Below, in pieces: positions 18,862 to 27,747 of a stretch of DNA of 45,280 nt. Below the pieces are notes generated by a model that searched no databases, was not told where the DNA came from, and saw nothing but the letters and a program-made list of their open reading frames with translations. Positions within the stretch are counted from its first letter, which is position 1. Every line of letters starts with the position of its first letter. The stretch is from Ramicandelaber brevisporus (lineage: Eukaryota > Kickxellomycota > Ramicandelaberales > Ramicandelaberaceae): assembly GCA_025201865.1 (NCBI GenBank), contig MU602797.1, forward strand, positions 1-45,280. Reading direction: 5' to 3'. The position numbers were made by a program, and so were the translations under genes.

Positions 18862-21368
18862 TTACTTGTTTAGGCCGTGGATCTTGTCGCGGTACTGGTC
18901 AATATTGTCGTGCGTGAGAATAACCAAGTCACGCTTCGACAGTGGTTTCTTGGTCAGCGGGCAAATGTTGCGACGGCCAGAGGCATCCAGCGATGTCAAG
19001 CAGCGCACCCAGCTGTCGTAGCCCATCACATGGCCATAAGGCGAAATGGCTGGACGCTCCACATTGTCAAGAGTGATTGGGTCGATGAAATCAGGCAGTG
19101 GATTCTCCGGGTCGTAGTCATCATCGTAGTACGCATCTCCTCCATCGCCAGCATTATCATCGTACTGTTCCTCGGCAGCAGATGACTGAGCAGCTTCTGA
19201 GGCAGATGGCGCTGCGGCTGTGGTAGTTGATAGCTGGGAAACAACAGTTGGGACTGGCGTTTCAGCTACTGGAGTGATGTCGCTGATGATTGAAGAGATC
19301 GAGGCACTGGTAGCGATACCACGAGTGCGAGCAGTTGTGCGACGAGTGGTTGTGGTGCGTGCGCCGTAGTAGTCATCATCATCGCTGTCAATACCAAAGT
19401 CATCATCATCGTCAGACGATACACGAACCTTACGTCGGGCTCTGGTTTTGCGCTTGGTGGTAGTCACAGTCTCACTAGCTTCGGCGGCAGCAGCAGCAGC
19501 AGCTGTATCTTTCTTGCGAGTTGTGCGACGGCGCTTCGGCTCTGGCTCAACAATGTCAACCAGCTCATACGAATCATCAATTGGGGCAGATGGTATGTCA
19601 GCTTCATTCGAACTGGTATTGGCCGCAGCAGAGGCAGCGGATTCAGCAGATGCAGCGGGTGGAGCAGCGGGTGGAGCAGATGGAACGACAGATGGAACAG
19701 TCGATGGAGCAGATGAATCTGCTGTCATTGAACCGCCGCTTGATGAAGAGGCAGCCGCTGCGGTAGCTGTAGCAGTAGCAGTAGTAGCAGTGGTGGTGGT
19801 GGTAGCAGTAGTAATCTCTGCATCATCATCAGACTCGTCGTCGCTACGTTCACCCTTCTTCTTCTTCTTTGTATGTTTGCGAATGGTTTTGACAGATGAG
19901 CCATCATCATTCTTCTTCTTTGAGGCAAACAGATAATGAGCTTTACCCTTTTCATCCAACAAGTAGTTTGGATCAATAATCTGGCGAGTCTCAATCAGCT
20001 GTCGATAATAATTTGAACATTGGTATCCAACTCGACCAGGAATAGTCATTGAAAAGATGCCCCATTGTCCATTGGCACCAACCGCCGCAAGACGCTGATG
20101 GAACAGCTTTTGCTCGTCATCGGTCCATGCTCCAGTACGCTGCACTTCGCCAGGAGCGTTGAATCGATAGTAGTACGAGTTTGGATTCTTGCTAATCTGA
20201 CCATATGCTCGAATACGTGCCTGAGACCAGCCTTTCATCAACTCCTCCAAATTGTCGCCAGCTTCACCTGGTGGCTTGCCTTGGATCTGGCGCAGGGCAT
20301 CGTCGAGAGCCAAGCGTCCTTGGTAGCGATACTTGCGCTTAGCCTCTTCGGTGGTCTTCTTGCGCAAAGTGCGAGTACGCTTAACCATCAACTGCTCATA
20401 CTGCAACTGCTGGTCTGTTGTCATTGTAACTGCCTGCTGAGTGGCCGTTGATGTTTGACTATACTTCATTGCTACTGTCTTGCGTATTCCATTCAAATAC
20501 GTTGGCTGCGTCAATGACACCAGTGCATCATCCTCATCATTGCGACAATCCGCCAAAATCTCCTTCAGCTCTTCGTCAGTGATATAGTCAAACATCTGGC
20601 GGATCTTGCGAGCTTTGCGCTCAAATTCACGGCGCTCAAACTCGGCAAATCGACGCTGCTGAAGCTGAACACGCTGTTGAATAATATCACGTTCCTGCTC
20701 AGTGATTTCACTCTTTTCAAACACTTGGGTACGGCGGACAACAGCAATCTTGCTGCTTTCTTCAAAGAGAGTTGGGCCGACTGAAGGAGAGATGCCAGCC
20801 ATTTCGTCACCCGAAGACACTGCCGCGAGTGGGGCTACCAAAGGAGAGGATGAGATGGGCATTTGAGCAGGTGAGCTACTAGCAATGCCAGTCAGAGGAA
20901 GAGGAGGGAGAGGAGGGGGAGCAGATATAGCGGCAGCATTGGTGCCGTTGAGTGAGACAGATGGCTCCAAGTTGGATGAAGATGGGACGATGCCGGCAGT
21001 GTAGAATGTCTCTTCATTCACCTGCTGCAGCTTCATGGCAGCCATCTTTGAGCGCAGCAGCTCACGAACATGGTCAAACGCAGCATATGCGTCAGGCTTG
21101 GGAACAACAGCCGGTGGAGCTGCACTGATGCCCTTTGGCAGAGATGTGTCTGTTAGAGTCGTAAACAAAAAGAAACGAGTAAGATTGAGGACGATACTAA
21201 GTTGTCAGTTTGAATCTGTGAGTAAGACGACGGGAAAGGTGAAAGATCACAAGATCAGCGTGTGCTGTGGTGATTGTCTATAACGTTACTTTTCTCCGGA
21301 TAGAAGGTGCTCGTCGTTGGCGGCACAGAATCAGCACGGGTGTCCTTGCCCTTGCGAGTCGTAGTCAT
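18862..21368 (-). CDS. CUE-like/Myb(SANT)/U-box protein, two exons
   Basis: The coding sequence joins 21368..21290 and 21149..18862, giving 788 aa. The short first exon adds 26 residues and the frame continues cleanly across a GT-AG intron. In order there are a Pro/Ser/Ala-rich N-terminus, a charged coiled coil with a CUE-like helix bundle (about 170-250, D-Y-I-T-D-E-E-L-K-E-I-L), a Myb/SANT repeat (about 366-412, G-A-W-T-D-D-E-Q-K-L-F ... Q-C-S-N-Y-Y-R), a nuclear-type basic/acidic and Ala/Thr-rich region, and a C-terminal U-box (about 705-785, D-P-I-T-L-D-N ... C-P-L-T-K-K-P-L). This suggests a chromatin-linked ubiquitin ligase. I do not recognise a named orthologue. The middle contains several low-complexity acidic and Thr/Ala runs. 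Confidence 0.8.
21150..21289 (-). other. Spliceosomal intron in the Myb/U-box gene
   Basis: On the minus strand the intron starts GTAACG after exon 1 (...GAGAAAA) and ends in TCTAACAG before ACACATCTC. Removal of 140 bp keeps the frame (E-K | N-T-S-L-P-K) and replaces an in-frame stop-containing segment. A pyrimidine-rich tract and CTTAC/CTAAC branch-like sequences precede the acceptor. It is inferred from sequence only. Confidence 0.7.
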
Positions 21369-21923
21369 TTCTTCTTCGAATAAAAAAGTGTGTTTATTGT
21401 TTGTTTGGTTTGGTTTGAGTTCAATCGAAAAAAGAAAAACAAACAAACGATACACACCAAAACCAACACTTGCATTCACACACGCACTTGTACACTCCTC
21501 GTTCAGCCTACTTGTACGATCCATGGGGGGGGGTTTTTGCAGACACGCGCACGCTGATTACTAACCCAAAAGGACATACCAGGTTTAAGGAATGGTGCGA
21601 AAGCTCGCGCAAGTGGAAAATGTGCTACGCTGGCGACCATAATGGAGGTGATCCATCATTCTGCCAGGAGAGCTCAACGTGCTCCAAATAAACATCACTT
21701 TGTTACAGCTGACCATATCATTTGAGAGTATTCTAATTACCTTTTCTTATTAAGAATAATATTACTTTGTGTTAAAAATAGTAACTATAGTGCTGGTGTA
21801 ACTCGAGGCTGACACCAGGGATAAAGTTTAGAAGATGGATTTAGAGCCGTGGGTAACTATCGTAACGATCGTAACGACTCAATACACGCGTGGTCGACTC
21901 ATCCATTCACCACACTACAATAA
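21369..21923. other. Intergenic region with a cysteine-rich remnant
   Basis: This 555-bp interval lies between the Myb/U-box start and the NAMPT stop. It contains A/T-rich sequence, a nine-G run followed by TTTTTGCAG near 21525-21541, and the cysteine-rich coding remnant at 21583-21691. No complete gene is visible. Confidence 0.6.
21583..21691 (+). pseudogene. Possible terminal exon or remnant of a cysteine-rich secreted protein
   Basis: A TACTAAC branch-point consensus (21559-21565) is followed 16 bases later by an acceptor-like ACCAG (ending 21582). The frame then encodes about 35 residues with four cysteines spaced C-x8-C-x12-C-x6-C before TAA at 21689-21691. Small fungal secreted proteins often look like this. 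No matching first exon with a signal peptide is evident upstream, where the divergent Myb/U-box gene begins, so it may be 5'-truncated debris. Low certainty. Confidence 0.35.
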
Positions 21924-23459
21924 TTATTTGGACCGATGGTGAGTGGCCAAAGTGGCTTTAATCTTGACATCAAGTTCAGAGGAGATTACATTGGTAACAG
22001 GCGGCAGTGCCTGCCACTGCCTGTTCAATCTAGCCCGAACTGAATCGAAATCATCCCAGGTATGACCTTTAACCGGTCCACAATCATACACAACTTTGAG
22101 CAAGTTCTCACCATCGCCTTGACTGCCAGCCTCCGTTGGATAAACTTGTGGGATGTGCGGTTCGCTGGTCGAAGAATACACTGCAAATTCACCAGGCAAA
22201 CTGATCTTGCCACCATCCGTGAGCGGGAACTTCATCACGTCACGCGTCGAACCATCCTTGTACAGGACATGGCACAACTTGGTTGCAAAGCTCATTGTAT
22301 CGCGATTAACCTTCTGAAGCAAACCACCACCCATTCCAAATGCAATATTCTGAGCTGCATAGCCTTCTTTGGTCGCGGCGTCAAGAATATTATCAATAAC
22401 TTTATAGTTGATTCCATCACCTTGAATAACACCACATCCATTCAATACTTTGAAGCCCTTGGAGTTAACAGTGTGTCCAAACACTTTATCAGCTGCACGA
22501 AGCGCCATCATCACAGTCTCCACTGGGTCTCCAGAATCCGGACGCAACACCATGAATCCACCCTTGGCTACCTTTTCAGCGGCAATACTCGGCAGCACTT
22601 CATTCAAAGCATTCGCATAATCGTAAGAATCCATCACACATGCAAACACTTTATCGCCATACTTTTCAATCATTCTCAAAATGGCCTCGCGCTCAGTTCG
22701 ATACGACGTCATGACTGAGTGCTCGGTGGCTGGAATTGAGTTCGCAACTGGATTCCCATTGTTCAGCGTAAACTGTGCATAAAACGCTGCGCTCATAGTA
22801 TCCGAGCCTTCAAAGCTGAGCAAATGCGCCGCGCCGCCAATCATCGACTGTTCAACGCTGGTGCAGCCTCGGAATCCAAAGTCATGCAGCCGACTTGGCA
22901 ACAGCATGTCGTGGAGACTGTCGTCGACAGTTTCAGTGAATGAGCGCTGGATTCTTGTGCGCGAACGGCGTGATAGCGTGGCGACTGTTGACGGATACCA
23001 CACCATTGTCAAAATTGTTTCGAGATATGTCACCAATCTTGCAAATTCATCACTGGCCGTAATCTGATACACTGGCACATGCGGGTAAATCACGCTGCCC
23101 TCTGGCAAGGCTTGAATCTTCACCGGGAAATATCCATTGTGCTCCTCAACAATGCGCACAAACAAGTCTCGTGGATACTCAAACTTGCTAAAGCCAGCAT
23201 TGTGCGTCTCGAAGAACTTGTCCAACTGCTTGATATCGGCGTGAGTCCATTGTACGGCAATGTAGTTGTCGATAATGTGGCGAATGCCGTAAAAGACGAT
23301 GCGCTGATCGAGTGGGTCGCGATCCATAGCAGCGCGAAACTCGCCGTACGCAACCATCTTGGCAGCGTCAGGGTACTCAAACGGGTGCGACACCTTGTAG
23401 GAGTCGGCGAGGACGCCAGGGATGAGGCCAAGCGAGCGGATGAAGGTGGTACTGGCCAT
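21924..23459 (-). CDS. NAMPT: Nicotinamide phosphoribosyltransferase
   Basis: NAMPT converts nicotinamide and PRPP to nicotinamide mononucleotide in NAD salvage. The 511-aa protein is close to the usual ~490 aa and keeps the key positions: D-S-Y-K-V-S-H near residue 19, D-F-G-F-R-G (F195/R197) for nicotinamide stacking, D220 in F-E-G-S-D-T, the catalytic histidine in P-A-T-E-H (H247), R306 and D308 in L-R-P-D-S-G-D-P, and R386 in the phosphate site after G-M-G-G-G-L. ATG 23459 is the first ATG after an in-frame TAG. A GTGAGT...CTCCTAG intron (23472-23589) could instead join a 12-bp exon starting at ATG 23601 and add six residues. Most fungi recycle nicotinamide by a nicotinamidase instead, so this gene is unusual if the host is a fungus. 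Confidence 0.93.
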   Translation of the reverse strand: MASTTFIRSLGLIPGVLADSYKVSHPFEYPDAAKMVAYGEFRAAMDRDPLDQRIVFYGIRHIIDNYIAVQWTHADIKQLDKFFETHNAGFSKFEYPRDLFVRIVEEHNGYFPVKIQALPEGSVIYPHVPVYQITASDEFARLVTYLETILTMVWYPSTVATLSRRSRTRIQRSFTETVDDSLHDMLLPSRLHDFGFRGCTSVEQSMIGGAAHLLSFEGSDTMSAAFYAQFTLNNGNPVANSIPATEHSVMTSYRTEREAILRMIEKYGDKVFACVMDSYDYANALNEVLPSIAAEKVAKGGFMVLRPDSGDPVETVMMALRAADKVFGHTVNSKGFKVLNGCGVIQGDGINYKVIDNILDAATKEGYAAQNIAFGMGGGLLQKVNRDTMSFATKLCHVLYKDGSTRDVMKFPLTDGGKISLPGEFAVYSSTSEPHIPQVYPTEAGSQGDGENLLKVVYDCGPVKGHTWDDFDSVRARLNRQWQALPPVTNVISSELDVKIKATLATHHRSK

Positions 23460-23710
23460 CACGATGAGCAACTAGGAGAAACAAATAAATAAAAAAAGAT
23501 GTGACTCTATCTCTGTGAACGAAATCGATGTCTGCCTCCAACCCAACAGCATCGTATGAGAGAAGCACAGGGCAGTCAGCGACACTCACTGAAACTGGCA
23601 TCTGGAGACTGGGAGGGGGATCACATCGACCTGCAAGAAACGCAAGGACGGCATCACTATTGGGAGGCTGAGGGGAAGAAGTTGATAGACTACTAGACAG
23701 CTCAATCGAT

Positions 23711-24049
23711 ATGAAGCTCTGCAGCTACGCTACTTTCTACTGTGCCGCTATTGTCACAGCAATCACCGCTGTGTCTGCCACTCCTCCTGCTTGTCCTGAT
23801 GGTTCTGTGTGCTTTTTCTCTGGAAGTGACTATCATGGTACAAGTTGGGAGTGGGTTGCAAGCAGTGGTTACAGGGACTTGCCTCCTCAACTCCACAAGA
23901 ACGTTGGTTCGTTTGTAGCGAGTACAGATGCTTGCTTTATTAACTGGCAGCCTAAGGAGACTCGTACGATTCATAACGGTGATTGGCGCAGATCATACCC
24001 GGGTGATTTTGGATCAAAAATTGATGCTGTAAATGGCGGTCATTGTTAA
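23711..24049 (+). CDS. Small secreted protein, peptidase inhibitor I36-like
   Basis: The product is 112 aa with a signal peptide (cleavage probably after A-V-S-A, residue 23) and four cysteines (28, 34, 75, 112). The mature part has the pattern C-P-D-G-S-V-C-F-F-S-G-x2-Y-x-G, followed by a second strand-rich block around N-V-G-S-F-V-A. This resembles the beta/gamma-crystallin-like fold of the I36 family, known mainly from actinobacterial metalloprotease inhibitors. Inhibitory activity is inferred. It stands alone on + between NAMPT and the 8-Cys secreted gene. Confidence 0.6.
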   Translation: MKLCSYATFYCAAIVTAITAVSATPPACPDGSVCFFSGSDYHGTSWEWVASSGYRDLPPQLHKNVGSFVASTDACFINWQPKETRTIHNGDWRRSYPGDFGSKIDAVNGGHC

Positions 24050-24288
24050 TCGGTATAATCTCAAGTTAATTACACTGTAAGAAAGGGCTTGTAGATTTGG
24101 CATCTCGTTTTAGATTTTGATTCTTTTAGAACTCATTCATTATCATTTTCTATCATCGTGAGTTAATGCTAATGTTCCACGAGTGGTCGGCAGCTGAGAT
24201 GGCTGCCTTTCATAAAGAACAGGGCCGTGTATTGATTCAAAGAGGAAAGAGGAAAGTGATCGGAAAGATTGGAACATTTAATCACAAC

Positions 24289-24633
24289 TTAGGCGAGAGT
24301 GGCAAGGAAGGCGGAGGAGCACTGCGGACGCACGCTCGAGCACTTTGGCACGATGCCGTCGGCGCCGGTGTTGCCCTTGAAGAAGCACTTCTGCTTGGTG
24401 GCATACAGCCAGCAGCCGGCGGCAGACGCGGCGTCCGGCGTCTGGCACGCGATGGCGACGCACGGGTTTGGCAGGTAGTCGGCAACCACCTTCGACTTGT
24501 CGCTTGGCTTGGCGTAGCACTTGGTCTCGACAATCATGTCGATGCAGGTGGTGTCGGCAGCCTGGTCGACCGGAGTGGCAGCGGCGACAGCAGCAGCAAG
24601 CGCGACGGCGGCGAAGACAGTGAAGCGGGCCAT
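24289..24633 (-). CDS. Secreted protein with eight cysteines
   Basis: The product is 114 aa from ATG 24633. It has an Ala/Val-rich signal peptide (residues 1-20) and a mature domain with eight cysteines (30, 39, 58, 63, 74, 83, 98, 105), which suggests four disulfides. I recognise no named family; the spacing does not fit CFEM or hydrophobins. A TATAAATA box lies 138 bp upstream of the ATG. The same start region and promoter recur in cassette copy C (26599-27747), where only the signal peptide survives. It is divergently arranged relative to F-box B genes through the cassette. Confidence 0.7.
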   Translation of the reverse strand: MARFTVFAAVALAAAVAAATPVDQAADTTCIDMIVETKCYAKPSDKSKVVADYLPNPCVAIACQTPDAASAAGCWLYATKQKCFFKGNTGADGIVPKCSSVRPQCSSAFLATLA

Positions 24634-24770
24634 GTTTGAGAGCTTGGTGAGTGTTTTTGAGAATGTTCTCGAGAGTGTCGAGTATCGAGTGTCGAGTGAA
24701 TGTGAGAATGACTTGGATGATGGCGAGAATGGAGATGATGATGGCGGCAAAGGTGCGATGAGTGGAGATG

Positions 24771-24778
24771 TATTTATA
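24771..24778 (-). promoter_or_regulatory. TATA box of the 8-Cys secreted gene
   Basis: TATAAATA on the minus strand, 138 bp upstream of the ATG at 24633. It is conserved in the cassette copies at 25509-25516 and 26798-26805. Confidence 0.6.
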
Positions 24779-24999
24779 TCTCGCCGATAGCAGACACACA
24801 CACGCAGTTTGGTTATCAACATGCTATCGTCACCAGCTAGCAGTGGCAGTGTGTCTGTCTGTGCCTGAGGTCTCATTTCGCAGATGCGGTCGAATGACGA
24901 TGGATGCGCGAGTACGTGAGTGAGCGAATGGATGTGGATGTGAGTGTATGGTGTGGTGTGAGCGCGAGTCTTGGAATATGCGGCAACACATCCCCAAAA

Positions 25000-25047
25000 C
25001 TGCCTCGAAGCTGCCTCGAACACTGCCTCGAACACTGCCTCGAACAC
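25000..25047. repeat. 12-bp VNTR (CTGCCTCGAACA)n
   Basis: About four tandem units, the first one 11 bp. The same site has four degenerate units in copy B (about 25733-25780) and only two in copy C (about 26998-27022), so the array changes length between copies. Confidence 0.8.
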
Positions 25048-25452
25048 GGATGCCGGCAACATTCGACGAGCACTGCCCACGAGCACTCGCTTCCGCACAC
25101 ACAGCACTGAGGCTCAATCTCAAACTCAAACTCAATCTGGCATTGCTGTGGGTGATGGATGAAGCTGCAGCTGGCCCGAAACAGCCACTGGGAATCTTTC
25201 ATCTGCAGCTGCGACAGTGACTGCGACTGCGACTGCGATCTGGCGGTGTGTTGGGGGATGGAGGACGGTGCCCAATTCAGATCACGGGCACTCTCTTGTG
25301 GGAACGATCGGTTCTATCACGCTGCCCACATTTGGAATGCTACAAAAAGAACAGCTAAAGTGTGCCACATCTGGTACCTCGTCCCGTGATCGCTGCACAT
25401 CCGGCGTTGCCACTGGCTGGGCAGCTGTGTGCTCTTGGCAAGCCATCGTGCG

Positions 25453-25462
25453 NNNNNNNNNN
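25453..25462. other. Assembly gap of 10 N
   Basis: A short placeholder gap inside the tandem cassettes. The sequence to the left stops within the F-box upstream region and the sequence to the right starts in the secreted-gene promoter, so at least an F-box end and a secreted-gene start are missing. Its real size is unknown. Confidence 0.95.
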
Positions 25463-26506
25463 GAGAATGGAGATGATGATGGCGGCAAAGGTGCGATGGC
25501 TGGAGATGTATTTATATCTTGCTGATGGGACAGGTGCACACACACGCAGTTTGGTTATCGACACGCTATCGTTACCAGCCAGCAGCAGTGTCTGTCTGTG
25601 CCTGAGGTCTCTTTTCGCAGATGCGGTCGAATGACGATGGATGCGCGAGTGAGTGGATGTGGATATGTGGATGTGTGTGTATGGTGTGGTGTGAGCGCGA
25701 GTCTTGGAATATGCGGCAACACATCCCCAAAACTGCCTCGAAGCTGCCTCGAACATTGCCTCGAACACTGCTCCGAACACGGATGCCGGCAACATTCGAC
25801 GAAGACTGCCCACGAGCACTCGCTTCCGCACATACAGCAATGAGACTCAAACTCAAACTCAAACTCAATCTGGCATTGCTGTGGATGGTGGATGGAGCTG
25901 CAGCTGGCCTGAAACAGCCACTGGGAATCATCTGCAGCTGTAACGGTGACTGCGACTGCGACTGCGATCTGGCGGTGCGTTGGGGGATGGAGGACGGTGC
26001 CCAATTCAGATCACGGGCACTCTCTTGTGGGAACGATCGTTTCTATCGCGCCGCCCACATTTGGAATGCTACAAAACACAAGAATAGCAGCTAAAGTGCG
26101 CCACATCTGGTGCCTCGTCCCGTGATCGATGCACATCCGGCGTTGCCACTGACTGGGCAGCTGTGTGCTCTTGGCGGGCCATCGTGCGGATCCGATTCTG
26201 CCTGAACAGTCTCGCTGTTTTAAACAAAAGCACGCTCAAAGCAGATTTGAAACAGTGTGCTCAAGAATGGCATCACTGCTGCTGTCGCTGTCGCCAAGAT
26301 GGTTGCTGCAGGATGCCGATGAGCATTGCTGTGTAAAGTGCAATGAATCAAGCTGCCAACAGTGAAGACATGTTCTGAAGCTTACATGCCGCACTCCTTG
26401 ATAGTTATTTTCTCGACTCGAGTGTCTGTTACTACCAACAAACAAACTCTGTTTGCCACTTCATCTCCTAATCCCCCTCCAAACTAATCTGAAACAAACC
26501 TCAACG
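25463..26506. repeat. Cassette copy B
   Basis: This copy begins inside the secreted-gene promoter (TATA at 25509-25516) and runs to the broken F-box fragment at 26507. It is more diverged from A and C than they are from each other. From 26060 on it matches the left-arm sequence 10718-11131 best. No intact gene lies in it. Confidence 0.8.
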
Positions 26507-26601
26507 ATGAGACTGCTCGATCTGCCGCGCGACATACTGCTCTACTTGACCGACTTCTTCAAGTACAATGAAGCGTTCCCGTTGCTGGCCGTCTCCAATC
26601 G
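26507..26601 (+). pseudogene. Truncated F-box B gene fragment
   Basis: ATG 26507 opens the F-box (L-L-D-L-P-R-D-I-L-L-Y-L) for about 30 residues. The sequence then switches near 26599 into the antisense of the 8-Cys secreted gene start. The fragment is closer to the left-arm F-box B (MRLL start) than to the right-arm gene (MNLL start), but matches neither exactly, so it represents a third copy. The open frame continues as an Arg/Gln-rich artefact to 26656. Confidence 0.75.
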
Positions 26602-26666
26602 ACCGGAGTGGCAGCGGCGACAGCAGCAGCAAGCACGACGGCGGCGAAGACAGTGAAGCGGGCCAT
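26559..26666 (-). pseudogene. Signal-peptide remnant of the 8-Cys secreted gene
   Basis: ATG 26666 encodes the first 23 residues of the secreted protein (M-A-R-F-T-V...T-P-V-D). The frame then runs into antisense F-box sequence for 12 codons before a stop. The cysteine domain is absent. The TATA box remains at 26798-26805, so a 35-aa product could in principle still be transcribed. Confidence 0.7.
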
Positions 26667-27747
26667 GTTTGAGAGCTTGGTGAGTGTTTTTGGAGAGTGG
26701 TTATGTGAGTGTCGAGTGTCGAGTGAATGTGGGAATGACTTGAGTGATGGTGAGAATGGAGATGATGATGGCGGCAAAGGTGCGATGAGTGGAGATGTAT
26801 TTATATCTCGCCGACCGCAGACACACTCGCAGTTTGGAAAACGACATGCTATCATCACCAGCCAGTGGCAGTGTGTCTGTGTACCTGAGGTCTCATTTCG
26901 CAGATGCGGTCGAATGACGATGGATGTGGATGTGTGGGTGTGTGTATGGTGTGGTGTGAGCGCGAGTCTTGGAATGTGTGGCAACGCATCCCCAAAACTG
27001 CCTCGAACACTGCCTCGAACACGGATGCCGGCAACATTCGACGAGCACTGCCCACGAGCACTCGCTTCCGCACACACAGCACTGAGGCTCAATCTCAAAC
27101 TCAAACTCAATCTGGCATTGCTGTGGGTGATGGATGAAGCTGCAGCTGGCCCGAAACAGCCACTGGGAATCTTTCATCTGCAGCTGCGACAGTGACTGCG
27201 ACTGCGACTGCGATCTGGCGGTGTGTTGGGGGATGGAGGACGGTGCCCAATTCAGATCACGGGCACTCTCTTGTGGGAACGATCGGTTCTATCACGCTGC
27301 CCACATTTGGAATGCTACAAAAAGAACAGCTAAAGTGTGCCACATCTGGTACCTCGTCCCGTGATCGCTGCACATCCGGCGTTGCCACTGGCTGGGCAGC
27401 TGTGTGCTCTTGGCAAGCCATCGTGCGGATCCGATTCGGTTTGAACAGACCCGCTGTTTTAAACAGAGCACTCTCAGGGCAGATTTGAAACACTGGATGC
27501 TCAACAAGTGACACCACTGTTGATGTCGCTGTCGCCAAGATGGCTGTCGCAGGGTGCCGATGAGCACTGCTGTGAATAGTGTAATGAATCAAGCTGCCAA
27601 CAATGAAGACGCGCACTGGAGCTTGCACGCCGCACTCCTTGATAGTTATTTTCTTGATTCGAGTGTCTGTTACTACCAACAAACAAACTCTTTCTCTCCC
27701 CTTGATCTCTCTTTCTCTCACAAACTAATCTGAAACAAACATCAACG
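26599..27747. repeat. Cassette copy C, upstream of right-arm F-box B
   Basis: This copy starts at the junction with the F-box fragment (shared TCGACCGG) and matches copy A to 27427, then continues to the F-box B start at 27748. It accounts for the extra ~1.15 kb of the right arm relative to the left. Confidence 0.8.

Larger units (their letters stand above)
24566..25452. repeat. Cassette copy A (secreted-gene start plus F-box B upstream region)
   Basis: This copy runs from the signal-peptide codons of the 8-Cys secreted gene, through its TATA promoter and a 12-bp VNTR, into the sequence that elsewhere lies upstream of F-box B. Its last 400-odd bases look identical to 27000-27427 (offset 1975). 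It is cut by the 10-N gap just before the point where an F-box gene would be expected. Confidence 0.8.

Noticed and set aside
24166-24639. 157-codon frame on + over the 8-Cys secreted gene
   Set aside because: Antisense shadow. The minus strand has a signal peptide, ordered cysteines and a TATA box.
24634-27250. Several frames of 70-190 codons in the cassette copies, some repeated with the same translation
   Set aside because: They repeat because the DNA repeats. Composition is low complexity and they overlap each other on both strands with no start context or domain.
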